Origin: Arsukibacterium sp. UBA3155
GTDB lineage: Bacteria > Pseudomonadota > Gammaproteobacteria > Enterobacterales > Alteromonadaceae
Assembly: GCA_002364615.1 (NCBI GenBank)
Contig: DEYP01000022.1
Coordinates: 1 to 64,000 of the forward strand
Length of the DNA stretch: 64,000 nt
Direction: 5' to 3'
This document shows, piece after piece, positions 17,947-28,650 of the stretch; position 1 is the stretch's first letter; each line of letters opens with the position of its first letter. A model generated the notes under the pieces. That model made no database searches. It saw nothing but the letters and a program-made list of their open reading frames with translations, and was not told the DNA's origin. The translations under genes were made by a program, and so were the position numbers.

Positions 17947-18150
17947 CTTCCTTATCTGATATCATAAAAAAGCACCGCCCCCTCTTTACCAAGACACGGT
18001 TGCCACTAGCCCAAACCCAGTACAATCCACCAATTCCTTATTTGATATCATAAAAAAGCACCGCCCCTCTTTACCAAGACACGGTTGCCACTAGCCCAAA
18101 CCCAGTACAATCCACCACTTCCTTATCTGATATCATAAAAAAGCACCGCT
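17941..18150. repeat. Tandem array of decayed tRNA-Val-derived units
   Basis: Units begin at 17941, 18027 and 18112 with periods of 86 and 85 bp; the third is cut short at about 18150. Units 1 and 2 are almost identical. Each carries two blocks identical to the upstream tRNA-Val, AGCACCGCCC from the D-arm/anticodon region and CCCAGTACAATCCACCA from the T-arm and 3' end, with a scrambled centre (TCTTTACCAAGACACGGTTGCC) that cannot form the anticodon arm and no 5' acceptor strand. They are therefore pseudo-tRNA fragments, probably made by unequal recombination and then drift. The last unit abuts the 3' end of the convergent CBS gene. Confidence 0.85.
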
Positions 18151-18162
18151 CCCCAATAAAAA

Positions 18163-18606
18163 TTATTTTTTTTGCGCTGATTCTTGTTGTTTTTTCTGTT
18201 GGGCGAGGACAATCCGACGCATAATATCTTTCCATGACACTATGCCAATTAGCCGTTTTTGGGCGTCGATAACCAGCAGACAACTGATATTGCGTTCCAC
18301 CAGAATACTGGCCGCCTGTAAAATACCGGTATCTTGCGACACACTAATGACCGGTGACGACATGATTTGGCCAACCTTACGCTTTTGCAGGTAAAGCTCA
18401 ATAGTGCTCTCAGAGGCCGTATTCATCAGCGCACTTACCGCTTTAAAATAATCTTTTACCGAAACGATACCTATGGGCTGCTGCAGACTGTTTACTACCG
18501 GTACATGCTGAAATTTGGCATCAACTAATAACGCACGTAAGCTGGCCAGACTGGCATCTTCGGTAGTGACCTGCACCTTTCTGCTCATAATTGACGCTAA
18601 TGGCAT
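18163..18606 (-). CDS. CBS-domain protein
   Basis: A 147-residue protein made essentially of two CBS motifs (about residues 1-60 and 74-135), recognised from paired patterns such as FQHVPVVNSLQQPIGIVSVKDY and NISCLLVIDAQKRLIGIVSW. A Bateman module of this type binds adenosyl nucleotides (AMP, ATP, SAM) and acts as an energy sensor or regulator. No catalytic or transport domain is attached, so the partner is unknown. AGGTG precedes the ATG. The gene is convergent with the tRNA-Val array, and its last codons lie 12 bp from a tRNA-derived repeat. Confidence 0.85.
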   Translation of the reverse strand: MPLASIMSRKVQVTTEDASLASLRALLVDAKFQHVPVVNSLQQPIGIVSVKDYFKAVSALMNTASESTIELYLQKRKVGQIMSSPVISVSQDTGILQAASILVERNISCLLVIDAQKRLIGIVSWKDIMRRIVLAQQKKQQESAQKK

Positions 18607-18667
18607 AAGTTACACCTGATTATTTTTCAACGATAATGACACTCTAGCGTAAGTCTATCTAAATAAC

Positions 18668-18702
18668 CTATAAAAAAACGCCCTGTAAAAGGACGTTTTT
18701 AT
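18668..18702 (-). terminator. Terminator of the DJ-1/PfpI gene
   Basis: AAAACGCCC and GGACGTTTT form a stem with one mismatch around a short loop, with a T-run on the minus strand, 25 bp past the stop codon. Confidence 0.65.
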
Positions 18703-18726
18703 CAGCAAAACCCTGTTATTTGCTAA

Positions 18727-19398
18727 CTATTTTAATCGCTTTACCAACGCTGCGGCGACGCCATGGGCACTTCCGGGGTTTTGGCCGGTAATAACCCGGT
18801 TATCTTCAATAACCAACTCAGCCCATGGCTGACCTTTTCGATACTGCTTTGCCGCCCGGGCTAAAGACTCCTCCAGCAAAAACGGGATTTTATCGATCGT
18901 CTCATAGTCCACTTCTTCTTCACGGGTAAAGCCGGTTACAACAGTGTTAGCCAGTAACTTTTCACCGTTACTCAGGGTAATGGGCAATAACCCAGCCGGG
19001 CCATGGCATACTGCCGCCAGCACACCGCCGCTCTCGTAATGTCTGGCGCTTAATTTTGCTACTGTTTCATTGTTGGCCAGGTCTGACAGCAAGCCAAAGC
19101 CACCCGGATAAAAAATAGCATCGTAGTCATCAATGTTTAATTTTGCCGCCTCAAGCGTATTGTTAAGCCGGTGCTGCAACTCTTCATTAGCCAGGATCCG
19201 GCTGTTTACCTCATCGTCGGCGATATCCGTGCCATAAAGTGGTGCCTTACCGCCTTTGATCGAAGCCAGATCGTAATGAACGTCAGCCTTTAGCAATACA
19301 TCCAGAGCATGCGTTAGTTCAGGAGAAAAGGTGCCGTTTGCTTCATCTGTGTCACCGAGCGTGGCATGGTTAGTTAAAAATATCAGTACTTTTTTCAT
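18727..19398 (-). CDS. DJ-1/PfpI family protein (Hsp31-like)
   Basis: Class I glutamine-amidotransferase-like protein of 223 residues. The nucleophile elbow AAVCHGPAGLLP gives C131 followed by H132, and FSPEL provides a possible acid residue E27, the arrangement in Hsp31/YajL-type chaperones and glyoxalase III proteins that act on methylglyoxal and glycated substrates. A perfect AGGAGG lies 6 bp upstream of the ATG at 19398; an earlier in-frame start at 19428 is not needed. No signal peptide, so cytoplasmic. It stands alone with its own terminator. Whether it is a glyoxalase, deglycase or chaperone cannot be decided from sequence alone. Confidence 0.85.
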   Translation of the reverse strand: MKKVLIFLTNHATLGDTDEANGTFSPELTHALDVLLKADVHYDLASIKGGKAPLYGTDIADDEVNSRILANEELQHRLNNTLEAAKLNIDDYDAIFYPGGFGLLSDLANNETVAKLSARHYESGGVLAAVCHGPAGLLPITLSNGEKLLANTVVTGFTREEEVDYETIDKIPFLLEESLARAAKQYRKGQPWAELVIEDNRVITGQNPGSAHGVAAALVKRLK

Positions 19399-19627
19399 TA
19401 TTCCTCCTTTAAGCCGGGCAATGACCATTAGCAGCTTATATGGGGCCCGGGTTTCTATTAAGGCTTAGTTATAACCCTGTAAGTTAACATTGGACCACTG
19501 AGCTGTAAGTTCAAGGGTAGTCATAAATACCAATGCTTTTGTGCACTTTCATTGATCTGCTGTTGCCGTAGCCAAAACTTGCTATAGTAAGCCAACAGGT
19601 TTACTGCCGGCTGGAACCCTTAACTGT

Positions 19628-21262
19628 ATGAACACTGCGCCGCGTCGTGATGAACGTATTCTGGTGATAGATGACCAAAGTTTAGCTCAGGGCTTTTTCC
19701 GCTTTGCGTTAGAGCAACTGGGTTATCAGAATATTTTTCTGGCCGAACGGGCCAACGTCGCATTAAACCTGTGCCGCGACAATCAGTTCGATTTAATTAT
19801 TTGTGCCCACAATCAGCAACAGGGTAAAGATGGTTTCCAGCTGTATGAGGAAATTAAAGCTAAAGGCCTGCAAAATCTAAGTTGTGCGGTAATTTTTATC
19901 AGTGCTGAAACCGATCCGTCGCTGGTACACAGCGTTATTGAACTGCAACCTGATGAATTTATGGCTAAACCTTTTGTAATTAAAGATTTGCAGCTGCGAG
20001 TTGAACGGGTATTGCGGCGTAAACAGCTGTTGCGTGACGTCTATCAGGCACTCGATGCTAAAGACGATCCGAGGGCACTGGCAGCCATTGATGCACAGCT
20101 GGCCGACGCCCGCCAACATAAGTTATTCCCGCTATTGTTACGCTTAAAAGGCGATGTCTTATTACGCCAGGGCGATTACAGAGTAACAGAGAAATTTTTC
20201 AGTGCCATGCTCAATATTCAGCCCTTTAGCTGGGCCCGGATGGGGTTAGTGCGTTGTCATTTAGCCCAGGGCAAGGAGCAACAAGCATTTACTGAACTGG
20301 AGACCTTGCTGGAGCGTTCAGAAAGCCGGTTATTTGCGCTGGATTTATTAGCTGAACTGGAGTTTAAACAGCAGCATTATCAGCAAGCACAACAACACGT
20401 GCTGGAAGCGGCAGAACTGGCACCGCGTAATATGTTTCGCCAACAGAAATTATTGCAGTTATCGCGCATCAACCACGACTATGAAAACCAGTACCGGGCT
20501 GCCCGCGATATGGTGAAATATGCCCGCTACTCCATGTATGAGCAACCCGATTTATACTTAACCCTGGCCCGCGCCAGTATTGATTACGCCCTGAGTGTGG
20601 ACGATGAAGAGCACAGCAGTCGGCTAAACCGCCAGGCCGCCGTGTCGCTCAGCACAGTGCAGCGTCAGTATGCCAATGGCAGCCATGCTGCGCTGGAAAG
20701 CCAGCAACAGGTGTTACAAGCCAGATTATTGTATTTACAGGATCACAAAGACAAAGCTCAGGCCATGCTCAGCGCACTGGAACCGCTGCAAGAAATATCC
20801 TCAGTGGAGGGCGCGTTAGATCGGGCTAAAGCGTTGCACGAAGTAGGACTGAGTCAGGCATCGGCTGAGTTATTTCGCCAAATTAGCAACCATTGCCAGC
20901 GGCAACTGGCCGACCCGCTTTTTAACAGCTATTTACAACAGGAGCAGCAAGAACGGCAGGCCATGCGCCTTGGCCCGCGTGAGCTGAATAATAATGCGGT
21001 CACCCTTTACAAACAGGGCAACTGGCAGGAGGCCTTCGACGCCTTTACCCTGGCGTTCAAAGTGATGCCAAAAAATGCCGGTATCGCGCTGAATTTATGG
21101 CAAACCCTGTTAACCAGCCCGCGTTCATTGTGCGCGCCCTCACTTAAACAACGCTTGCTGGATCAATGCCAGTTATTAATCGAAAACAGTACCCTAAAAC
21201 CTGAACAGCAACAGCGGTATCAGCAACTAAAACTAAAACATGTCACGCACCATGCTTATTAA
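19628..21262 (+). CDS. Receiver-TPR protein with degenerate phosphorylation site
   Basis: This 544-residue protein has an N-terminal CheY-like receiver domain (about 9-130) and a long helical C-terminal region with tetratricopeptide-like repeats (for example YKQGNWQEAFDAFTLAFKVMPKNAG near 450-480). The receiver keeps the acidic pair IDD and the lysine in MAKPF, but where the phosphoacceptor Asp is expected (the beta-3 end, FDLIICxxN) it has Ala at about residue 60 (IICAHNQQQGKDG). It therefore probably cannot be phosphorylated in the normal way and may work as a constitutive or protein-binding switch. Such receiver-TPR proteins occur in Vibrio and Alteromonadales without assigned role. No histidine kinase is adjacent. 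It is convergent with the DUF2919 gene, overlapping by 4 bp. Confidence 0.8.
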   Translation: MNTAPRRDERILVIDDQSLAQGFFRFALEQLGYQNIFLAERANVALNLCRDNQFDLIICAHNQQQGKDGFQLYEEIKAKGLQNLSCAVIFISAETDPSLVHSVIELQPDEFMAKPFVIKDLQLRVERVLRRKQLLRDVYQALDAKDDPRALAAIDAQLADARQHKLFPLLLRLKGDVLLRQGDYRVTEKFFSAMLNIQPFSWARMGLVRCHLAQGKEQQAFTELETLLERSESRLFALDLLAELEFKQQHYQQAQQHVLEAAELAPRNMFRQQKLLQLSRINHDYENQYRAARDMVKYARYSMYEQPDLYLTLARASIDYALSVDDEEHSSRLNRQAAVSLSTVQRQYANGSHAALESQQQVLQARLLYLQDHKDKAQAMLSALEPLQEISSVEGALDRAKALHEVGLSQASAELFRQISNHCQRQLADPLFNSYLQQEQQERQAMRLGPRELNNNAVTLYKQGNWQEAFDAFTLAFKVMPKNAGIALNLWQTLLTSPRSLCAPSLKQRLLDQCQLLIENSTLKPEQQQRYQQLKLKHVTHHAY

Positions 21263-21762
21263 CGGCTACTCGCCGTCGTATCGTTATCCGGCTTTACCTG
21301 CTCAGGCCATTCTTTGAAAATCATCGGCAGGGTTTTACTGCATGCTAACCATAGCATCGCCACCAGCAACAGGCAGGGTGCAATTAATCGCCAGGGCGCA
21401 TCAAGAATAACGTTGGCATCCAGCGCGCTGATACTGTGGGCAAAATCAGCCAGCGTTACCAGCCATAAAAACCACAGCCCCGGGCGCCATAAATAATACC
21501 AGAAGCGGTGACCTTTCACTCGACGCTGACTAAGTGCCGCGACCAACAGCAATAAGGGCAGCGCGATAAGACAGGCCACTAAAAAGTCATGTTGGCGCGG
21601 GTAAAATTGGCCCAGCAAACTATGCTCAGAGCGCATCATGCTAAGCTCTGCCACCCAGCTGATATAAGGTCGCAGCAACAGTAGCAGCAGGCCATAAAAG
21701 CGCATGGGAATTTGCAGTAAACCGTTATTGTCCAGCAATGGCCAGTAGTGCTGAGCGCTCAT
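21259..21762 (-). CDS. DUF2919 membrane protein
   Basis: A 167-residue integral membrane protein with about four hydrophobic segments (roughly 22-40, 60-78, 90-110 and 125-143). The spacing of helices, the LLRPYISWV segment and the YPRQHDFLVA linker resemble DUF2919 proteins, which are found in Shewanella and Alteromonas near zipA/ligA. It is the last gene of the leftward smc-zipA-ligA-DUF3392 set, 21 bp after DUF3392. No function is known. Confidence 0.7.
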   Translation of the reverse strand: MSAQHYWPLLDNNGLLQIPMRFYGLLLLLLRPYISWVAELSMMRSEHSLLGQFYPRQHDFLVACLIALPLLLLVAALSQRRVKGHRFWYYLWRPGLWFLWLVTLADFAHSISALDANVILDAPWRLIAPCLLLVAMLWLACSKTLPMIFKEWPEQVKPDNDTTASSR

Positions 21763-21783
21763 ATAATTGCTATCGCAGCCATG

Positions 21784-22116
21784 TTACACCTGGCGCTTGC
21801 GCTGGGCGAACACGCCAAGAGCAATAAAAATTGCCAGGCAAACCCAGGGCAACTCTATGTTGGTTAGGCGTACCAGCCAGCCTGCAACTACCGGGGTTAA
21901 CCAGATAGTAATAGCACCGTAACCAAAGGCGCACACCAGAATAAAAATACTGGTGCGCCAGATAAAGTGCAAATTGCTGATCTGGCGGCGAATAAAACGA
22001 TTGATATCATCGCCAAATACCACCAGACAGGTGGCTACCATCGCCAGTGCAATATCACGTATATAAGGTCGGAAAAATAAGCCCCAGTCTGTCAGCAACT
22101 GATACAACAACGCCAT
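21784..22116 (-). CDS. DUF3392 membrane protein
   Basis: A 110-residue protein with three hydrophobic helices (about 20-36, 52-75 and 88-103), the size and layout of the DUF3392 family of gammaproteobacteria. It begins 2 bp after the ligA stop with GGAG upstream, so it is translationally linked to ligA. The GDDINRFIRRQISNLHFIWRT loop is basic and probably cytoplasmic. Its role is unknown. Confidence 0.75.
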   Translation of the reverse strand: MALLYQLLTDWGLFFRPYIRDIALAMVATCLVVFGDDINRFIRRQISNLHFIWRTSIFILVCAFGYGAITIWLTPVVAGWLVRLTNIELPWVCLAIFIALGVFAQRKRQV

Positions 22117-22118
22117 GC

Positions 22119-24158
<2,040 letters not shown>

Positions 24159-24171
24159 TCACTACCGAATG

Positions 24172-24198
24172 AAAAACGGCAGGGAAAGCCCTGCCGTA
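24172..24198 (-). terminator. Terminator between zipA and ligA
   Basis: A perfect stem ACGGCAGGG/CCCTGCCGT-type with a 4-nt loop (24176-24197), followed on the minus strand by TTTTC, 20 bp past the zipA stop. Confidence 0.75.
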
Positions 24199-24216
24199 TT
24201 AATTTAATCTCTGGCG

Positions 24217-25143
24217 TTAGCCATGAATAAGCTGCTGGCGCTGGAATTCACGTATTTTATCAACATAATGACGAACCGTCTGCACCGTTAACACACTGCG
24301 CTGACCATCCAGCACCTGACCACCGAACTCTTCGGCTAGTTTTTTTGCTGCATTGTGCATTAAATTAAAATTCTGCAGCGGCTCGCCGGGTCCAGGCAGG
24401 GTCATAAATAAGCTCAGGCCCCGGGTGCTGATTTTATCTATTTGCTCTAAATCAAAGGTGCCCGGGTTAAACATATTGGCCAGGCTGAATAACACATCAC
24501 CGCCACCGGCACTGTCCAGATGACGATGAAAAATATCCATGTCGCCATATTTAAAGCCAAGAGGTAACAACGCCGACAGTAAATCAGGGCCTTTAATGTC
24601 ACGCCCTTCAGGCAGTAACACATACAAAATTAATACTTCAGAAGGCTGATGGGCTGATTTTTGCTCAGACGCGGTCTCCGTATCCACGCGGTCATCAACC
24701 TGACGGGTCGTATTATCAGGCACCGAACGGCGTGGTTTTTCATCGTCAGCCAGTGCGCTGAAAGTAATCGCCGGCTCGGTTTTCTCGCCTGCGCCGTCAA
24801 AATCAAACTCAGGCTGCTGCCGGGAACCCCCCTGGCTATCACTATTATGCTTGTCCTGAGCAGCCGGCTTTGTGGGCACCGGGTTAATTTTTGGCTCTGT
24901 GCGTGCCGTTTCGGCAGCCGTCGGCGCGCCGCTGCGCGATTTTATTACCCGCACCGGACCTACACCTAAATCATCAAAGCCTTCACTTTGTTCTGCTGCA
25001 GCCGGTGGCGTCGCGTCGTCAGGATGATAACGATGATTTGTCTGACGGTTATTTTTTCTTACCGTCCACAGTCCATGAATAAACAGGCCGCCCAGTACCA
25101 GCGCCCCGATAATAATTAATACTAATCTCAACTCATCAGCCAT
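24217..25143 (-). CDS. zipA: Cell division protein ZipA
   Basis: Essential inner-membrane division protein that tethers FtsZ. The 308-residue protein has an N-terminal transmembrane helix (about 5-26), a charged and proline-rich variable linker (about 30-165), and the C-terminal FtsZ-binding domain (about 165-300), recognised by VLILYVLLPEGRDIKGPDLL and the MTLPGPGEPLQNFNLM block. AAGGTAC precedes the ATG. Position between smc and ligA agrees with zipA in Alteromonadales. It is separated from ligA by a terminator, so division and replication genes may be uncoupled here. Confidence 0.95.
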   Translation of the reverse strand: MADELRLVLIIIGALVLGGLFIHGLWTVRKNNRQTNHRYHPDDATPPAAAEQSEGFDDLGVGPVRVIKSRSGAPTAAETARTEPKINPVPTKPAAQDKHNSDSQGGSRQQPEFDFDGAGEKTEPAITFSALADDEKPRRSVPDNTTRQVDDRVDTETASEQKSAHQPSEVLILYVLLPEGRDIKGPDLLSALLPLGFKYGDMDIFHRHLDSAGGGDVLFSLANMFNPGTFDLEQIDKISTRGLSLFMTLPGPGEPLQNFNLMHNAAKKLAEEFGGQVLDGQRSVLTVQTVRHYVDKIREFQRQQLIHG

Positions 25144-25163
25144 AGTTGTACCTTTTTATGTTC

Positions 25164-28100
25164 TCAGGCTACTGCCAGCTTGACAGCATCATCCACATCC
25201 ACAGCCACCACCCGCGATACCCCAGGTTCTTGCATCGTGACGCCCATTAGCTGTGCTGCCATTTCCATGGCAATTTTATTGTGGCTAATATAAATAAACT
25301 GCACGGTTTCCGACATCTCACGAACCAGATTACAAAACCGGCCAACGTTCGCATCGTCTAACGGCGCATCTACTTCATCCAGCATACAAAAAGGTGCTGG
25401 ATTCAGTCTGAATATAGAAAACACCAATGATAAGGCCGTTAGCGCTTTTTCACCACCCGATAATAAATGAATTGTACTGTTTTTTTTGCCAGGCGGTCTG
25501 GCCATAATAGTAACACCCGTTTCCAGTAAGTCATCCTCGGTAAGATCCAGATAGGCACTGCCCCCGCCAAATACTTTCGGAAACAGTCCTTTTAAGCCTT
25601 CGTTTACCTGCTCAAAGGTGTCTTTAAACTTCTGCCGGGTCTCTTTATCAATTTTACGCATGGCCGTTTCCAGCGTATCCAGCGCACCGGTTAAGTCGTC
25701 ATGCTGGCTGTCGAGATAGCGCTTACGTTCACTCTGTTGCTCGTATTCATCAATAGCCGCCAGATTAATTGCTCCCAACCGGCTAACTGCCTCTGCAGTT
25801 TTATCCAGTTGTTGCTGCCACAGCGTTTCTTCGGCATCTGCGGCTAATTGTGGCATCACATCTTTAATACTGACCTGTTGTTCGCGCAGCAGTTCCAACA
25901 TGTTATTCGCGCGGATCCGACATCCTTCAGCGTCCAGGCGTAAGGATTCAATATGCTGCCGTTTCTGGTTCAGCTGTTGCATAATGCCTTGCTGCCCCTG
26001 CTCCAGCTCACGCATTTGCTGCTCTAAGCCAGCCAGTCGGTCAGTAGCTGCTACCATCGCCTGCTCGGCGTCCTGCCGGTTTAACAGTGCCTCCTGCAAT
26101 TGCTCCTGCAGCAAAATTTCCGGCTCGTCGTTTTCATTCAACTGTTGCTCCAGGCCATAAATTTGCTCACGCAGCTGCGCCAGTTGCAGTTGGGCCCGCT
26201 GCAGATTCTGTGCTAAGCCCTGCTGTTGTCGCTCGGCCACGGTCAGCTGCGTTTGTAACTGTCGACATTGCTCTTTTTGCTGCTCATAACGCTCGCGGCT
26301 TTGCTGCAACGCCTGCTGTGCCTGTTGCTGTTGCTGTTGCAGGATCTGCTCTGCTTCGCCGTGCTCATCCAGAATAAACTGCGCCTGTTGCTGGCGTTCA
26401 TCCAGTAATGCCAGGTCGGCCATTAACGCCTGATGTTTCGCCCTAAGCTGCTGACATTCAGCTTCAAGCTGTCCTTGCTGCTTCTCTGCCAGTTGCCGGG
26501 CCTGAACCTGCAGCTGGTGCTCGGTATCTGCGCGCTGCATCTGCCTTTCAATATCGGCTAATTGCTGTTGTTGCTCCGTTAGTACCTTGCGGGCATCACG
26601 TTGAGCGCTCTGTGACAGGGTTAACTGTTGCTCTGACCGATCCTGACCGGCGGTCAGTTCCAATATTTCGGTATGAATTGCGGCCAATCGCTCACGCCGT
26701 ATTAAACCAGAGTCGGTACTGTCGTTACTGCAGCTATGGCCCCAGTTCTGCCCCAGCCACTGGCCCCCGGCAGTAATAACCGACTGTCCAGGGGCTAGCG
26801 CTGCAAGTTGCTGTTGGGCTGCTGCCACACTGTCTGCCAGCATAATGTTCTGAAAATAATCCGGATAATGGCCGGCATGGATCACACTGGCCAGGGTATT
26901 TGGTGCAGCTTGCACCTTAAGCGGGCTGACATAGTTAAAATCTGTCGATATCGCCTCTGCCGTGCCAACACTGGCATGTTGCAACACCCCCAGCGCAGCA
27001 GCAACCGCTGCGGCCCAACCTGGCGCAACTTTTAACTGTGAAAGCAGCGCCTGCGGGCTTTGCTGCTGACGCTGCTCAAGCGCGGTTAACCGTTGCTGCT
27101 CCTGGCTTAAAATTTGCTGCCGGGTAGTCAGCGCAGCCAGTTGCTGCTGAATTGCCGTTGTCTGTGCTGCCGTTTCCTCTGCGCTCAACAATGCCTGTTC
27201 AACCTGTCGGCGCGCCGCGTCACGCTGTGCGGCCAACTGCTTTACCCGGGATCTAATCTCTTCAACATTTGCTTGTGGTTGTTGCTGCACTTCGGCTAAT
27301 TGTTGCTGGCGTAATGTCAGTTGGCTTTGATACTGCTGTGCCTGAGTGCTGGCGCTCTGCCAGGCTAACTGCGCCTGCTGCTGTTGCTGACGCAGCGTAA
27401 AATATTGCTGCTGCCACTGCTGCCATTGCTGTTGATGCTCTGCCAGGGTTGCTTGCGATAGTTGTAACTGCAGCTCCAGTTCGGCCAGTTGTGCTTCGCC
27501 AAGCGCCAGTTCAGGGCCGTATTGCTGCTGTTGCTCGGTTAGCTCGTTTAACTGCGCTTGCTCACCGGCGATAAACTGCTCGCTATCGTCCAGCGCCTGC
27601 TGCTTTTGCTGTAACTGATTACTAAGGATCTGCTGCTGCTGACGCTGATGCAATATTTGCTGCTCCAGCCGGCTAATGGCGTTGCCCAGCTGGTAAAAGC
27701 GACTTTGTTGCTGCTCCACGTCTGTCCGGGCATCAGTGGTTTGCTCTTTTAACTCAACCAGAATGCGCTGCTCGCCCTGCATACCGGCCTGATATTTTTC
27801 CAGCTCAGTTTCCTCGCTGGCTAACTGCTGCTCTAACGCCACTAACTGGTTATTAAAGCGCAGCCATTTTAAGGTCGTCAGCTCTGCTTTCAGTTTTCGC
27901 TCTTGCGTCTTTAATTCTTTGTAACGCTGAGCGGTGCTGGCCTGTCGTTTTAATTTATCAATATTTTTCGCCAGCTCTTCGCGCACATCGGCCAGACGGT
28001 CGAGGTTTTCACGCGTGTGCTTAATCCGGTTCTCGGTTTCACGCCGCCGTTCTTTGTATTTGGAAATGCCAGCGGCTTCTTCGATAAAAACCCGTAACTC

Positions 28101-28574
28101 CTGCGGTTTCGATTCGATAAGCCGCGAGATCATACCCTGCTCAATAATGGCATAGCTGCGAGGCCCCAGACCAGTACCCAGAAAAATATCGGTAATATCG
28201 CGCCGGCGGCACTTGCTACCATTTAAGAAATACGTCGATTGTGCTTCGCGGGTGACCAGTCGTTTAATTGAAATTTCGCTGCGATCGGCCATATTGCCAC
28301 TAAGCCGGCCCTGGGTATTCTCAAAGACTAATTCCACCGACGCCTGCGATACCGGCTTGCGCTGGCCCGAGCCATTAAAGATAACGTCGGTCATGGCATC
28401 GCCGCGCAAATTTTTAGCCGAGCTTTCGCCCAGCACCCAGCGCACTGCGTCTATGACATTGGATTTGCCACAGCCGTTAGGGCCAACTACTGCGGTCATT
28501 TGTTCTGGAAATGGCACCTGGGTTGGGTCGACAAAAGATTTGAAGCCCGCCAGTTTAATATGTTTTAAGCGCAT
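25164..28574 (-). CDS. smc: Chromosome segregation ATPase SMC
   Basis: Condensin subunit that organises and segregates the chromosome. The 1136-residue protein has an N-terminal Walker A GPNGCGKSNVIDAVRW at about residue 32, long coiled coils, a hinge region around 500-640, and a C-terminal ABC signature LLSGGEKALTALS followed by Walker B PFCMLDEVDAPLDD. The coiled coils are unusually rich in glutamine (several runs of three to five Q). Presence of smc instead of mukB separates this organism from enterobacteria and vibrios. No scpA/scpB lies in the window. It begins 20 bp upstream of zipA. Confidence 0.97.
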   Translation of the reverse strand: MRLKHIKLAGFKSFVDPTQVPFPEQMTAVVGPNGCGKSNVIDAVRWVLGESSAKNLRGDAMTDVIFNGSGQRKPVSQASVELVFENTQGRLSGNMADRSEISIKRLVTREAQSTYFLNGSKCRRRDITDIFLGTGLGPRSYAIIEQGMISRLIESKPQELRVFIEEAAGISKYKERRRETENRIKHTRENLDRLADVREELAKNIDKLKRQASTAQRYKELKTQERKLKAELTTLKWLRFNNQLVALEQQLASEETELEKYQAGMQGEQRILVELKEQTTDARTDVEQQQSRFYQLGNAISRLEQQILHQRQQQQILSNQLQQKQQALDDSEQFIAGEQAQLNELTEQQQQYGPELALGEAQLAELELQLQLSQATLAEHQQQWQQWQQQYFTLRQQQQQAQLAWQSASTQAQQYQSQLTLRQQQLAEVQQQPQANVEEIRSRVKQLAAQRDAARRQVEQALLSAEETAAQTTAIQQQLAALTTRQQILSQEQQRLTALEQRQQQSPQALLSQLKVAPGWAAAVAAALGVLQHASVGTAEAISTDFNYVSPLKVQAAPNTLASVIHAGHYPDYFQNIMLADSVAAAQQQLAALAPGQSVITAGGQWLGQNWGHSCSNDSTDSGLIRRERLAAIHTEILELTAGQDRSEQQLTLSQSAQRDARKVLTEQQQQLADIERQMQRADTEHQLQVQARQLAEKQQGQLEAECQQLRAKHQALMADLALLDERQQQAQFILDEHGEAEQILQQQQQQAQQALQQSRERYEQQKEQCRQLQTQLTVAERQQQGLAQNLQRAQLQLAQLREQIYGLEQQLNENDEPEILLQEQLQEALLNRQDAEQAMVAATDRLAGLEQQMRELEQGQQGIMQQLNQKRQHIESLRLDAEGCRIRANNMLELLREQQVSIKDVMPQLAADAEETLWQQQLDKTAEAVSRLGAINLAAIDEYEQQSERKRYLDSQHDDLTGALDTLETAMRKIDKETRQKFKDTFEQVNEGLKGLFPKVFGGGSAYLDLTEDDLLETGVTIMARPPGKKNSTIHLLSGGEKALTALSLVFSIFRLNPAPFCMLDEVDAPLDDANVGRFCNLVREMSETVQFIYISHNKIAMEMAAQLMGVTMQEPGVSRVVAVDVDDAVKLAVA

Positions 28575-28650
28575 CTGTGCCCGGTGTTATTGTTGTTAGT
28601 ATCCGTTTTAGCAAAATGTAACAGCAGCAAAAACGGCTGTCACGGAAAAA

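Noticed and set aside
17615..17959. 114-residue ORF across the tRNA-Val genes
   Set aside because: It is produced by reading two identical tRNA genes; the tRNA structures explain the sequence.
17941..18150. CRISPR-like tandem array
   Set aside because: The units are 85-86 bp and contiguous, with no unique spacers, and they are derived from the adjacent tRNA-Val; no cas gene is present.
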